A stretch of 32,667 nt of DNA, taken from assembly GCF_010093535.1 (NCBI RefSeq), contig NW_022985171.1:471798-504464 (forward strand), in the 5' to 3' direction. Origin of the DNA: Lindgomyces ingoldianus (lineage: Eukaryota > Ascomycota > Dothideomycetes > Pleosporales > Lindgomycetaceae). Positions 1 through 9,799 of the stretch are shown here, piece by piece; the stretch's first letter is position 1; each line of letters starts with the position of its first letter. Under the pieces are notes generated by a model. The model was not told where the DNA came from and did no database searches. It was given only the letters and a program-made list of their open reading frames with translations. The position numbers and the translations under genes are program-made.

Positions 1-293
1 TGTATAGGATAATTAATTAATTGTATTAATTGTGTTAATTTATTAATCCTTTTTCTGCTCTACTTGTGTTGCTCAGCTTTTTGTTCTGCCGATCCAAGTC
101 CCTCGCGCACTAGCCCTATGCGCGACCAGCCTGCAACATGCTGCAAAATGCTGCAATTTGCTGCAACATGCTGTAAAATGCTGCAATTTGCTGCAATTTG
201 CAGCAACATACTGTTCGAGCTTATTGCTCGTACTATGTAGCAGCTTTCGTCAAACGTTCCTCCTGTCTTGACAGTAGGTGCGCATATCTGACA
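1..293 (-). repeat. Copia-family LTR, copy 1 (cut by window edge)
   Basis: This aligns with the LTR-like sequence at 1593-2149 and with the reverse complement of 12361-12661. It shares the TCGAGCTTATTGCTC block, the GTAGGTGCGCATATCTGACA end at 274-293 and a tandem 10-bp repeat at 131-210. Its other end lies left of the window, so a target duplication cannot be tested. The left part is more AT-rich than copy 2, with TTAATTAATT runs, which fits RIP. Confidence 0.75.
131..210. repeat. 10-bp tandem repeat in LTR copy 1
   Basis: Eight consecutive 10-bp units of the form CTGCAANNTG (variants CTGTAAAATG and a terminal CAGCAACATA). The same array has nine units at 1977-2066 and about three at 12444-12473, so unit number varies between LTR copies. 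Confidence 0.85.
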
Positions 294-439
294 TTAGCAC
301 ACCCTAGTGCTACTAAGACCTATTAGTTACTGTCCTAAAAGTACTACTAGAAGGGCATAAAGGCTACTTGCAAATAATACATACAGAATTGCCTCTCTTG
401 TTGCAAAGCTTATCTAAAATAGACCTAAACTCTAGGGTT

Positions 440-1592
440 TATCTACTCTTTTCTAATCCTTAATTAACTAATGCAGCACCTGTGTATTAATTTTAAGGAT
501 TTCTTTAAAAACAAGTCTAGTTATAACTAGATTATAGTTATAATTAATTACATGTCTAAACAAGCTATTTCTATTCCCTACTATAAAACAATTAACGCCT
601 AAAGAATAGCTACTTTATTTATTTAATAAGTGTATTATTTTAGCTACATACCTAAAACTATTATCTTTAACTAGGGACCTTAGTTTATATCTAGTTTTTA
701 GTCTAAATTTTGTTAAATTTTAGGTGTAAAAGTTAAGCTCTCTACTACTTATTATAAAAAAATAAATAGCTAAATAAAGATTATAAATAAGTATATTAAT
801 TAAAGACTAAGGCCTTTTATATCTTTTTACTAAGACAACTAGAGTTCCTTACTGCCTCTAATTAATTAGGCTTAGATAACCTTACTTTATGTAATAATTA
901 AAATGTTTTTGTATTAAGTTTTACATAGCTCTAAACTATGTTAAAGCTAGAACTAGAAACATTCTATAGAACCTATTACAGCTATAGACAAGCTAAATTA
1001 TAAGGATGCACTAGCATTAGCAACCTGCATGCATGCAGCCTAGAAGTTAGCTAAGACCTATATAGAAAAGGCCTAGGATTAGATGCAAACTGTAGTTAAC
1101 TGCTACTGCTAGCTAGTTAACTAGAAGGTTAGCAACATAGTCTACTTAAACACTAAGAACCTAGCTATCTAAAGACCTAGCTAAAAACTATCTAAATAAT
1201 AAAAAGGCCTTTTTAAGGTACTTAAATAAGTTAGAAACTTATACTACCTAAAGCTACTTTTAAAGTTAAAGATACATAACGTCTTTACACTAAATGTACT
1301 TTATAAAGACCCTTAGGATCTGCTCCTAGAATAAGAACCTTTAAAACCCCCTAGAATTACTATTAATAGAGTAGAGAAGTAGAAAGTAGAGGAAATACTT
1401 GCTAGCAAGCTCTACTAGAAAATGCTTAAGTACTAAGTAAAATAAGTAAAACATAACCTTAATCTAGTCTAGTATAAGGCTTTAAATTTTATAGGTTCCC
1501 TTTATAAACTAAAGGCTTTTTATAATAAGCATCTAAATTAGCTAGAACCTCTAAGGGCCTTATGTAAGTAAATTAAGGCTTTTAAAGCTAGT
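440..1592 (+). pseudogene. Ty3/Gypsy chromodomain element: RIP-degraded integrase and chromodomain
   Basis: Readable on the plus strand once TAA/TAG are taken as RIP-mutated Gln/Trp codons. A CSTC zinc-binding end is seen near 473-486. It is followed by an integrase-core stretch corresponding to the family SDRGPQF and STAYHPQTDGQTE blocks (about 660-780). A GPY/F-like tail carries the RPSxKL pattern (about 1170-1220). A chromodomain follows (about 1374-1494), with the VEEILASKLY core and the Y.VK.V pattern. The 5' part of the element is absent. The frame continues beyond the nested LTRs at 2155 (read on to about 2230) when the inserts and one CTAGT copy are removed. It is dead, with a dozen or more in-frame stops. 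The family call is firm; the exact ends are not visible. Confidence 0.8.
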
Positions 1593-1595
1593 TGT

Positions 1596-1796
1596 TGTAA
1601 GGCCGGATGTCCCAGAACGGGCCAGTATGGCCTCACCTGACCTGTTTGGAGGTCGTATGACCTGTGCTTCGTATATAAGCATGAATCCTGACAAGCGAAG
1701 CTTGGCAGCGATTCGTCTCTCTTACAATACACTCCTATCTTTCTCCGAAAGCTTGCTCTCAGTGCTATCCGTGCTACTTACCATCCCATCTTTACA
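1596..1796 (+). mobile_element. Solo LTR of a second family, nested in the first
   Basis: A 201-bp element with TGTAA..TTACA ends, flanked by GTTGT at 1591-1595 and GTTGT at 1797-1801. It carries a TATA-like TATATAAG near 1672, as expected of an LTR promoter, which sets the orientation. It inserted three bases inside the left end of the other solo LTR. Base composition is normal with little RIP, so it is young relative to its host. Short open frames here are LTR sequence, not genes. Confidence 0.85.
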
Positions 1797-1976
1797 GTTG
1801 TTAGATTGAAGCACTGTTTCTAGGCTTCCTGAGATGAATGATGGGTTTGGATATAATGTATGGGATGATGATTGATTGTCTTGATTTATCGATCCTTTTT
1901 CTGCTCTACTCGTGTTGCTCGGCCTTTTGTTTTGCCGATCCGAGTCCCTCGCGCACTTGCCCTATGCGCGACCAGC

Positions 1977-2066
1977 TTGCAATATGCTGCAATTTGCTGC
2001 AAAATGCTGCAAAATGCTGCAAAATGCTGTAACATGCTGCAATTTGCTGCAACATGCAGCAACATA
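1977..2066. repeat. 10-bp tandem repeat in LTR copy 2
   Basis: Nine 10-bp units related to CTGCAANNTG in direct tandem. They are equivalent to the array at 131-210. Confidence 0.85.
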
Positions 2067-2154
2067 CTGTTCGAGCTTATTGCTCATACTATGTAGCAGC
2101 TTTCGTCAAGCGTTCCTCCTGTCTTAACAGTAGGTGCGCATATCTGACACTAGT

Positions 2155-3356
2155 ATAAAAGGCATAGATTACTTAGCAGATAATAAAGTATAAAAGTAAA
2201 AGGTTAATTTATAGTTATACATAATAGTATTACAACTTTATAGACATTACGCTAGGGAGGTCTAACAGCAAGCTGTTAGACACCTCTAGACTCTCCTCTT
2301 TCTCTTTCTTTACTCTTCTTCCTTTTCTTCCTCCTTTCCTCCCCTAGTTCTAGACTCCTTTTAAACCCCCTCTACTTTATCTTTAGCTGCCTAAGAGCGC
2401 TATAATGTCTGCTTAAAGGTTAAACACTAAAGCTTTTAGAGCTAAAACTTAATAAAGCAGCTTAGTATTCTAGTAGAATAAGGCTACCTAGACGCTAGCT
2501 ATAGGAAGACTAGCTTTCTAACTTTTTATAACCTGCGCTACTTACGCTAGGTTCTAAGTAAACTTTAAAACAGCTTTAAAGGCCCCTTTTTTATTCTTTT
2601 TACTTTCTATGTTTTAGGCTGCTACTTATAGCTTAAAATAGCTTTAAAGGACTAGGAATTCTTTCTTGTAATATAAAAGAACCTATGTGTGTGTTAGTAA
2701 ACTATACCTTAGCTATATTAAACTATATTTATATAAGGTTGCATTTTTTGTTATGTAAAGTGTAATACTTGCATTTCTTTAATTTAAAAGACTAAAAAGA
2801 GAACTTAACTTAAAAGCTGTAGGCTAAGACGTAGGCAGCCTAAAAGCAGATAACTTAAAAGGCCTCTAAAGAGGCTCTAGAAGAGGGGCAGAGTAGCATA
2901 GTAATGTTCTTTAATGCTATAATTAGTTAGCAGACTAAGCTATAAGATATTAGGTGCATAATAATACCTATGCAGTAAAGATTTAGAGAATAGCTAAAAA
3001 AGAAAACTAACAACATTAACTAGACTATATAAGTAAGGTAAGTAAACACTTATTGCTATAAATAATAAATTTGCTATATTAACAATAACTACACTACTAG
3101 TTACTACTAAACAAAAAACATTATAATAAAGGCATTATATTAGTATTAGGTTTTTAGTGTAGTTTTTTTTAGTAACAAGGAAATTTTTATTAGAAGGTTA
3201 TACTTTATTATATTCTATCTAAATTAGTTTTAAATTAGTTTTAAATATTTTCTACACACTGCAGATAAAGACTATTAGCTTATAGAAAGAGGAGTAGTGT
3301 AATAATTCTATAAATTGTTCTATCTTAGGTTGCTTAGACTCTATCTAAAGGGTCCC
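2155..3356. other. RIP-degraded AT-rich stretch, mostly unclassified
   Basis: The first ~75 bases continue the chromodomain ORF of the Gypsy relic in frame. A pyrimidine-rich run (about 2285-2345) precedes an ATG at 2406, whose frame is soon broken by TAA/TAG. I could not assign that frame to a family. A 10-bp perfect inverted repeat with a 2-base loop lies at 2260-2281 (GTCTAACAGC and its complement). Nothing intact is encoded. Confidence 0.5.
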
Positions 3357-3587
3357 TGTATCAGCCCTAACCATAACTTAACCTAGTCCCCTGCAGTTAC
3401 CTCTATTCCCTTATGTATTTAGTTGCACCTTGCCCTTGTAGCTAGCTTAGTAGTTTTCTAATATCCTTTTGTACAAGGCCTATAGGTGTTAATGGCATTC
3501 CCAGGTTCAGAGTCCCCACGCACTCCCATATGCCTCTGAGTGGATTCCCACCGCATTCGGACCCATTGTCTTGCCTGCGCCGTTACA
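3357..3587 (-). repeat. GC-normal island, possible LTR fragment
   Basis: About 230 bases of nearly RIP-free sequence inside RIP-degraded DNA. Read in reverse, it begins TGTAACGGCGCAGGC, which resembles an LTR start, and its other end is ..GATACA. The flanks (GTCCC to the left, ATAAC to the right) do not match, so no target duplication supports a whole solo LTR. It lies directly against the readable Copia reverse-transcriptase frame. A truncated LTR of a third family is the best guess. Confidence 0.4.
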
Positions 3588-4446
3588 ATAACCTTATTAT
3601 TGTGTATAAAAAAGGCTTTAAAGTAGATGCATAGTGTGTAGTAGACTAGTTATAAAAAAAGTATACTTTAATAAAAGGTAAAGACTTATAATAGTTTCTA
3701 AGAGTTAAGATTATTAAAGATTAATAGTAATAAATAATTTAGCTATTATAAGCCTTATATATTAATAAAATAGCTAGGCTAGCTAATAAAAAAAACCTGC
3801 AGTACACTACACCTATAAGTAGAATTAAACTTATACTGTAATCTAGTTTTATAACTTTATTAAAAGTAAATTAATATTAGTAGAAAATTAGATCTTTACT
3901 TTTTACAGTAGTTACTATAAGACTAGATATTACCTTTACTACATTACACTTTACACAGTTTCTTATAAATCTTACATTTAACTATTAGGATATAGCTAAT
4001 TAAGTTATTCTATACCTACATGTAACACAGACGTACGCACTTTAGTTAAAAAAAGAAGACTACTTTATAGTAGCAAGTAATGCGTTATTTATAAATAATA
4101 CACTAAACAAAAAAAGCTTTTAAGGTTATATTATTTAACTATTTAGCAGATAAATTATATAGTAAGTAAATAAATAAAATATAGTTATAACATTAATAAT
4201 AAAAGCAAAATTACTTACATTATTCTAAGTTACTAAAAAAGCTATGTTTATAAAAATGCTTTTTAATAAACTATAAGTTAAGCTGCTTAATTTAACTATT
4301 ATAATTTAGTATAATAATAAGCAGATAATTTAACTAGTAAATAAAGAAATATCTTAACTTTAAACTAAGCTTTAATATATTAACATCTATAACTACTAGC
4401 TCTAATAAGAAGTTTTTTAACAAATAATTAAGGTTATCTATGTCCC
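3588..4446 (+). pseudogene. Ty1/Copia pol relic, part 1: RT end and RNase H
   Basis: With stops read as RIP-mutated Gln/Trp, this stretch shows the RT C-terminal FLGV-type block (about 3700-3725) and the RPDIAFA-equivalent (RLDITFT, about 3922-3942). The RNase H pattern follows, with an SDASFADN-like block near 4077-4100, the CDN/TK-RH region and the I..H end near 4390-4425. The frame runs straight into the Gypsy insertion at 4447 and resumes at 12141. The 5' LTR, gag and integrase are not seen in the window, so the element is 5'-truncated or rearranged. Confidence 0.8.
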
Positions 4447-5049
4447 TGTTACAATCCTTGCTTCGTGGAAGCACTCGGGTCTGATGATGTTCCTAGGGGA
4501 TGAGTAGGACGGGTGGAAGGGGCCAATCTGGTAGGGTGTACAGTCCTACGTACAGGCTATTAGGCTAATAGAGAATGAAGGGTGACTAGATTGTGGTTTG
4601 CCCTATGTGCGGCAGTAGGGAGGCTAGGGTTAAACAGTCCTTGTGGGACAGGGTTAGAGGTATATATAGTGCAAGATATATAAATAGTATTACAGCTCTT
4701 TAGAAAGCTAAATGCTACTTAGTCTATATAATAAATAAACTAAATGTTAAACACACCTTCTAAAGGTTGTTTAATGTGGGAACTATATACATGTGCTGGG
4801 ACGGCGAAGGGAGCTGGCGGAGTTTGTAGGAGCCTGCTAAGGAGAGCTCCTTAAGCTCCCTTAAGCTCCCTTGTGCTCCTACTAATACGCGGCCTGTTTC
4901 CTTATTAGACAACGCATTCTTCTGTGATTGCTGGCAGCCGCGCTGCCTCTGTGTCCTTTAATTAATCTGTAAGCAAGCCCTGTCCTAATCTAGCTAGATT
5001 GTGGAGCACCGCGGGTGGAGTTACATTAGTCCAACTATAGACTGTAACA
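4447..5049 (-). repeat. 3' LTR of the Gypsy element
   Basis: 603 bp, starting TGTTACAATCC and ending CTGTAACA on the plus strand. From 4447 to about 4900 it is largely free of RIP; from about 4905 to 5049 it carries C-to-T and G-to-A changes relative to the other LTR. It contains a TATATATA-type stretch near 4672 and a tandem AAGCTCCCTT repeat near 4853-4872. Confidence 0.9.
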
Positions 5050-5259
5050 CGCTGCCCCTCCTCCCCAGCGGCGTCCTCGCCGCTCTGCTTACACAACTAT
5101 GTTAATAAGGGCTTGTTTATAAGGTGCGCGTCTGCCTACTAGAAGGCGTCCTTAACATCTATTCTTTCTATACTAAATAGCTTATTAGTCCTGTTTATTC
5201 TATTATTCTTGTGTTGCTTTTTGTTTTAATCCTCTTTGTTAGACAAAGATAAGGCCCTG

Positions 5260-5810
5260 CAGCGCTTGCTAATTTTTAGAGTTGTCTTATGTGTTAACTT
5301 TATCCTTAGACAACTACGTTAAATGTGTAAAAAAGCATAGCAAGTGCAACGCCTTTATTTCTAATACTGCGTAGGATTAGTTAGAGAAAGAGCAGGAGAC
5401 ACTTCTCTAGGAGGTAGTTACTATAAAGGTTTACAAGCAGGAGCTTAACAACTAGATGTTACGCTAGGTTTAAGAGACTCTAGAGGCAAAGGCTAGAGAG
5501 CGTTCTAAACAGAATTATATCTAAAAATTACTAGACCTGTTAGAGGCTTATTATGCAAAATACTTAGAGGGGGATCTCTTCTCCTTAGACAAGATAGAAG
5601 CTTTTAAGGCTAAGGTAGAAAGTTATTCTCCTTCTTAACTATTATTAGCTAGGACTTGTCTCTAAAGGCTGCTGCTATCTAGTAATAATGTAGCTGTTCC
5701 TTTTAATATAGGTGCCTTATTGCCTAGCTAGTTTCTTTTAGACAAGCCTAAAGGTACCCTTATACTAGCAGCTGCGCGTTCTGTAAATTCTTAGCTAGTT
5801 TCTATGTATT
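5260..5810 (+). pseudogene. Antisense Cys-rich/coiled-coil frame in the Gypsy 3' region
   Basis: The plus strand, opposite to gag-pol, shows a long coding-like frame once RIP-type TAA/TAG are ignored. Cysteine pairs come first (a C-S-A-C motif near 5258, then KCVKKHSKC near 5325-5352). A Glu/Lys/Leu-rich helical stretch with coiled-coil character follows (about 5385-5640), then a tail to about 5810. The pattern resembles the Cys-rich, coiled-coil proteins that I recall accompanying some fungal retrotransposons, but I do not recognise a named family. It lies between the 3' LTR and the end of pol. Its stops look like the pol stops (CAG/CAA/TGG type), so it seems to have been a real ORF before RIP. 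Whether it was a self-contained gene, perhaps spliced (non-RIP TATA-like TTTATAAGG near 5117), is inference. Confidence 0.45.
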
Positions 5811-5829
5811 TTTACTAGTAAGCTACCTT

Positions 5830-8800
5830 TTTTATTTTACTAGAAACTTCTTTTAGTTTTTTTAATTACTAATAATGTGCTTAACTTTGTACTCTGTTTC
5901 TTTATCCTTTTATTTTTAAGTAAATAAGGGAATTTTCTTAGGTGCTTTTTCTAGTTTAAAGATATAGAACTACAGGTGTATTTTTATTTGTAGAGAAAGC
6001 TTAAGTTTACAGTTGTCTTATTAAGTTTAAAGGACTTTATATAGTTTTATTCTTTTTTCTACTAGCTTTTTAGAAGGTCTAGGTATCTTAAAGTTTTTTG
6101 TGTTAAAATACACATAGTCTCTTAGGTAAACTTCTAGTCCTAGTTGCTGTAATTTATTTATGTACTTCTCTATCCTTTCTCTACTAGACCTAGCTTTAAT
6201 AGCTAACTTTTTATGTATTTAACATAGGTTTATTAGCTAGTCTATTAACTTCTAGAGGTCTGTTAGTTAATTTCTATATAATATAAAATAAAAGTTGTAT
6301 CTAAAATTAGCCTTATACAGCGTTTCCTTTATTATAGCTAATTCTATGCTATTAATAGCTAGCTGCGCTATTAAAAGCTATTCTACCTAATTATCTTAAT
6401 TATAAAAAATAAACTTTCTTAAGTATCTCTCTACTTTTATATTTATTCTTTTAGTCTGTCTGTCTGTCTACAAGTAGTAGGCTGTTAATAGCTTGTGTGT
6501 TATACTAAGATACTATATTACTGCTTTTTAGAAACTGCTAGTAAATAGTTTATCTTAGTTAAAAATAATAATCTTAGGGCATTTATGTACTAATATTATA
6601 TTTTGTTTTAATTTATAGATAAATTTTTTAGCTATTATTATTTTTTCTAAGGGCTAAGTGTGTAGGTATTTAGTAGTTTTATTTAGAGCCACTATAATTA
6701 TATTGCACATCCTGTCTGTCCCTAGTTTCTTAGACAGGGGTAATCTAGTAATAAAATCTATTGTAATTATTATCTATAGTAACTTTAGTGCTTTAATTAG
6801 TTAGAGGTACTTATAGGCTTTATGCCTTTATAAGTTATTTCTATTGCAGGTGTTGCATTCTCTAAGCACCTCTATGCATAGTTGCTTTATTTTTAGTATT
6901 TATTATAGTATAGCAGCCCTTAGCTTCTTCTAAAGGGTGCCTATTTCTAGGTGTCTAAACATTAGAGATTTATAATATTCTTAAATTAAGTTCTTTTATC
7001 CCTACTTACTAGCTGTAAGCATATAGAATTCTTCTATAAGTTAGAGCCTATTATAGATTTATCCTTTATTAGTTTCTTTAAAAAGTGTAAACTTCTTAGT
7101 TCCTTTTTTTTCCCTGTTAAAGTAGTCTAGTTTTTAGCTAAGAGCGTTAGCTTACTAGTTTTATGCTTTAGGTATATGCTTAATAATATAGTTAAATTAC
7201 GCAAGTTCTATTACTTATTTTATGTGCATTAGTAATAGTTTCTTTACTGTTAAGAACATAACTAGGTTTATGTAGTTAGTTATAATGTTAAATAGTTTTA
7301 CTATTCTATGTAGCTTTGTAGACTATACCTTTACTGCATTAAGTATAGCTTTTAGTTCTTTGTTAGGTATACTGTAGCTAGCTTTAGGTCTAGAGAACTT
7401 AGCAGAGTAGTACGCAACTAAGTGCTACTTTCTGTCTTCCTGTTTTTAGTACAACGCAGCCCTACTAGCTCTAAGGGACGCGTCTGTATAGATTTTTGTA
7501 TCTAACTGTAGGTTGTACATTCTTAGTACTAGTTTAGCTGTTATAGCTTGTTTTAAGGCTATAAATGCCTTATTTATTTCTAAGGTCTAGACAAATTTTG
7601 CTATAGCCTATTCCTTAGTAATAGTGTTTGTTAATAGTATAGTAATTTTTAAATAGTTTCTAATTATTTGTCTAATGTAGCCTAATAGTTCTAGGAATTC
7701 TTTTACTTTCTTAACTATTATAAGTTCTAGCTATTTAAGTACTTTTTATATTTTAGCTAAGTTAATCTTTATTTCTTTTTTATTAATTATAAATTCTAAA
7801 TATTTTGTTTTAGCAACATAGAATTTATATTTAGAGAGCTGTAGGTAGAGTCTGTACTTTCTAAGTTGTTCTAGGACTTTTTATACTTTCTGTATATAGT
7901 CTTCTAGGGTATTCTTAGAATAGATAAGGACGTTATCTAGGTATACTAAGGTAAAGACATTAAGGTATAGGTTAACAGCTATATTAATAATTTACTAAAA
8001 TGTTGCTAGGGCATTTATTAGGCTAAACAGCATTACTAGTAGTTTATAGAGTCCTTATAAAGTTTTAAACACTGTAAGCTACTTATCTTCTTTCTATATC
8101 CTTATCTTGTTAAATCTGTCTTGTATGTTAAACTTTATAAAGTATTAGGTTTCTTTTAATTAATTTATAATGTTTTATATAATTAGTAAAGAAAACTAAT
8201 TTTAGATTATATTATTATTTAAGGTCTTATAGTTCTAGTAGACTTAGATCTTCCTTTTTTTCTTTTTAGTAAAGACTACAGCTAATGCTACAGGACTATA
8301 GCTTTCTTAGATATAGCCTTATACTAACATCTTATTAATGTATTCTTATAAGGCTTTTTTTTATACCCTAGTTAAAAAGCAAAGCTTATGCGTTTTTAGG
8401 TTGTAATCTTTTATTAAGTTAATAGCATAGTCTTAAGGCTAGTGTAGCAGTAGTTCTTTTAAGTCTTCTAGTGTCTTAAACATATCCTTATAGTCTTTAT
8501 ACTTAGGCGGGATGTAGCCTTCTTTTTAGATTTAGATAATGCTAATTTATTTTACATTCTTATCTTTTTTAATTATTTTATAAGAGACTTTCTTTAGTTT
8601 CTCTTTTATTATTCTTATTACCTAGGCTTTTAGCTTTTAGTAAGGAAATTTCTATAGCTTCCTTTTCTTAGAGTAGTAACTGCTACCTTATTTTACCTAT
8701 TTATAGACTAAGTAACAGTTATTATAGCATGCTAACTAGGTTATGTGTGCATAGTTGTTAGGAGTTTTTATAGTTATAGTTCTCTAATTAATTGCAGAGT

Positions 8801-9700
8801 TATGCGTCCTAAGCTAGTTATAGCCTAGAATTACATTATATTTGCCTTTTAACTTAAGTATGTTTATAGACCTCTAATTTTTTATGTTTAGAGTTTTTAG
8901 GTTTTTTTTATAAGTTTCTAGGTTAATCTATTCTCTACTATACTTAATTAATAATGTGTTAGTAAGGGTTACCTTAAACAGGTTTTTTTTTATGCAGAAT
9001 AGTATACTTTACTTATCCACCTAATTCTTATCTATAGCAGTAAAGGTGCATCTGCTATCTATAAGGGCTAGTCTAGGCTACCCTTTATACGTAAAGGTGG
9101 TTGTTAGGCTGTGTCCTGCCCTTTATCCTACTATAATTACTGCTAATATGTTATGTTTAACTTTTTTATTAGAAAGGGGATAAAAGTTAATGTTTTATAA
9201 GTTATTATTAAACTTATTTTTCTTTTCTTTGTAGATTTAATGTTCTTAATTATAGTAGTTAGCTACTTTACATTTATAATCTTTAACTAGGTAATATAAC
9301 ATTAAGTAGTCCTTTTTTTTTGCTACTTTCTACTAAAAATAGTAGAATTTATAATTTTTTTATTTATTACACTTTATTTATGCCTCTTGTTTGTAAGGAG
9401 GAGCTGTCTAGCAAGTATAACAGTTTACAGTTTTGCAGGCTAAAGCTGTTCCCTACTATAGGCAACTATTATAGTTCCTTTTTTATGTAGGCTACTATCC
9501 TGCTTAATGTTTATTGTTCTAGTGTTTAACACAGTATTGTTGTGTACACTAGTACTAAAGGTATAGACACTTATTAGGTTTATGTAATATGTTAAAGGGA
9601 CTTTTTTAAGTCTACTGTAGGTATTCCTTTGTTTATACTAGCTATACTAGGTGATTTTTCTATTAGTAACTATTAGTGCTATAGGTGCTGCTCCTGCAAA
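5830..9700 (-). pseudogene. Gypsy pol: protease, RT, RNase H, integrase (RIP-inactivated)
   Basis: Reading the minus strand from high to low coordinates, a protease site LIDSRCTF appears near 9042-9066 (family DSG, here DSR). The RT block VMLFSLINALATFQ (family VMPFGLxNAPATFQ) is near 7990-8040 and YLDNVLIYSKN (family YLDD) near 7910-7955. RNase H, with a TDAS motif and a KELKAIL block, lies at about 7310-7520. The integrase zinc end C..CNTCNRN is near 6830-6890, followed by the core with TIDFITRLPLS (about 6720-6790). An integrase C-terminal tail lies at about 5940-6100. Domain order PR-RT-RH-IN is that of Ty3/Gypsy. Stops throughout are RIP-type; endpoints are approximate. Confidence 0.8.
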
Positions 9701-9799
9701 GAACACACTGTTTATAATTCTGTTGTATTGCAAGGGCTTTTCTAGAGATTGCTAGGCTTAGAAGCAGTGTTTTAGGTTTTTTAGGCGCTAGTTATAGTA

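Larger units (their letters stand above)
1593..2149 (-). mobile_element. Solo LTR (Copia family, copy 2), interrupted by a second LTR
   Basis: Positions 1593-1595 plus 1802-2149 make a 351-bp LTR starting TGTTAGATT and ending ATCTGACA, so the ends are imperfect inverted repeats in the TG..CA form. It is flanked by CTAGT at 1588-1592 and CTAGT at 2150-2154, a 5-bp target-site duplication. No internal region is attached, so it is a solo LTR left by recombination. The orientation is opposite to the copy at 12361-12661. It is less RIP-mutated than the coding DNA around it. Confidence 0.85.

Noticed and set aside
131..210. CRISPR-like array of short repeats.
   Set aside because: The 10-bp units have no spacers and lie in a eukaryotic LTR; the other copies vary in number like a minisatellite.
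1627..2127. Several 60-75-codon open frames.
   Set aside because: They lie entirely inside the nested LTRs and the 10-bp array, giving repetitive Leu/Gln/Cys peptides; no gene signal.
3352..3587. GTCCC before the GC island equals the Gypsy target duplication and might link the two.
   Set aside because: The sequence after the island is ATAAC, and the Gypsy element has its own matched GTCCC pair at 4442 and 12141; the match is probably chance.
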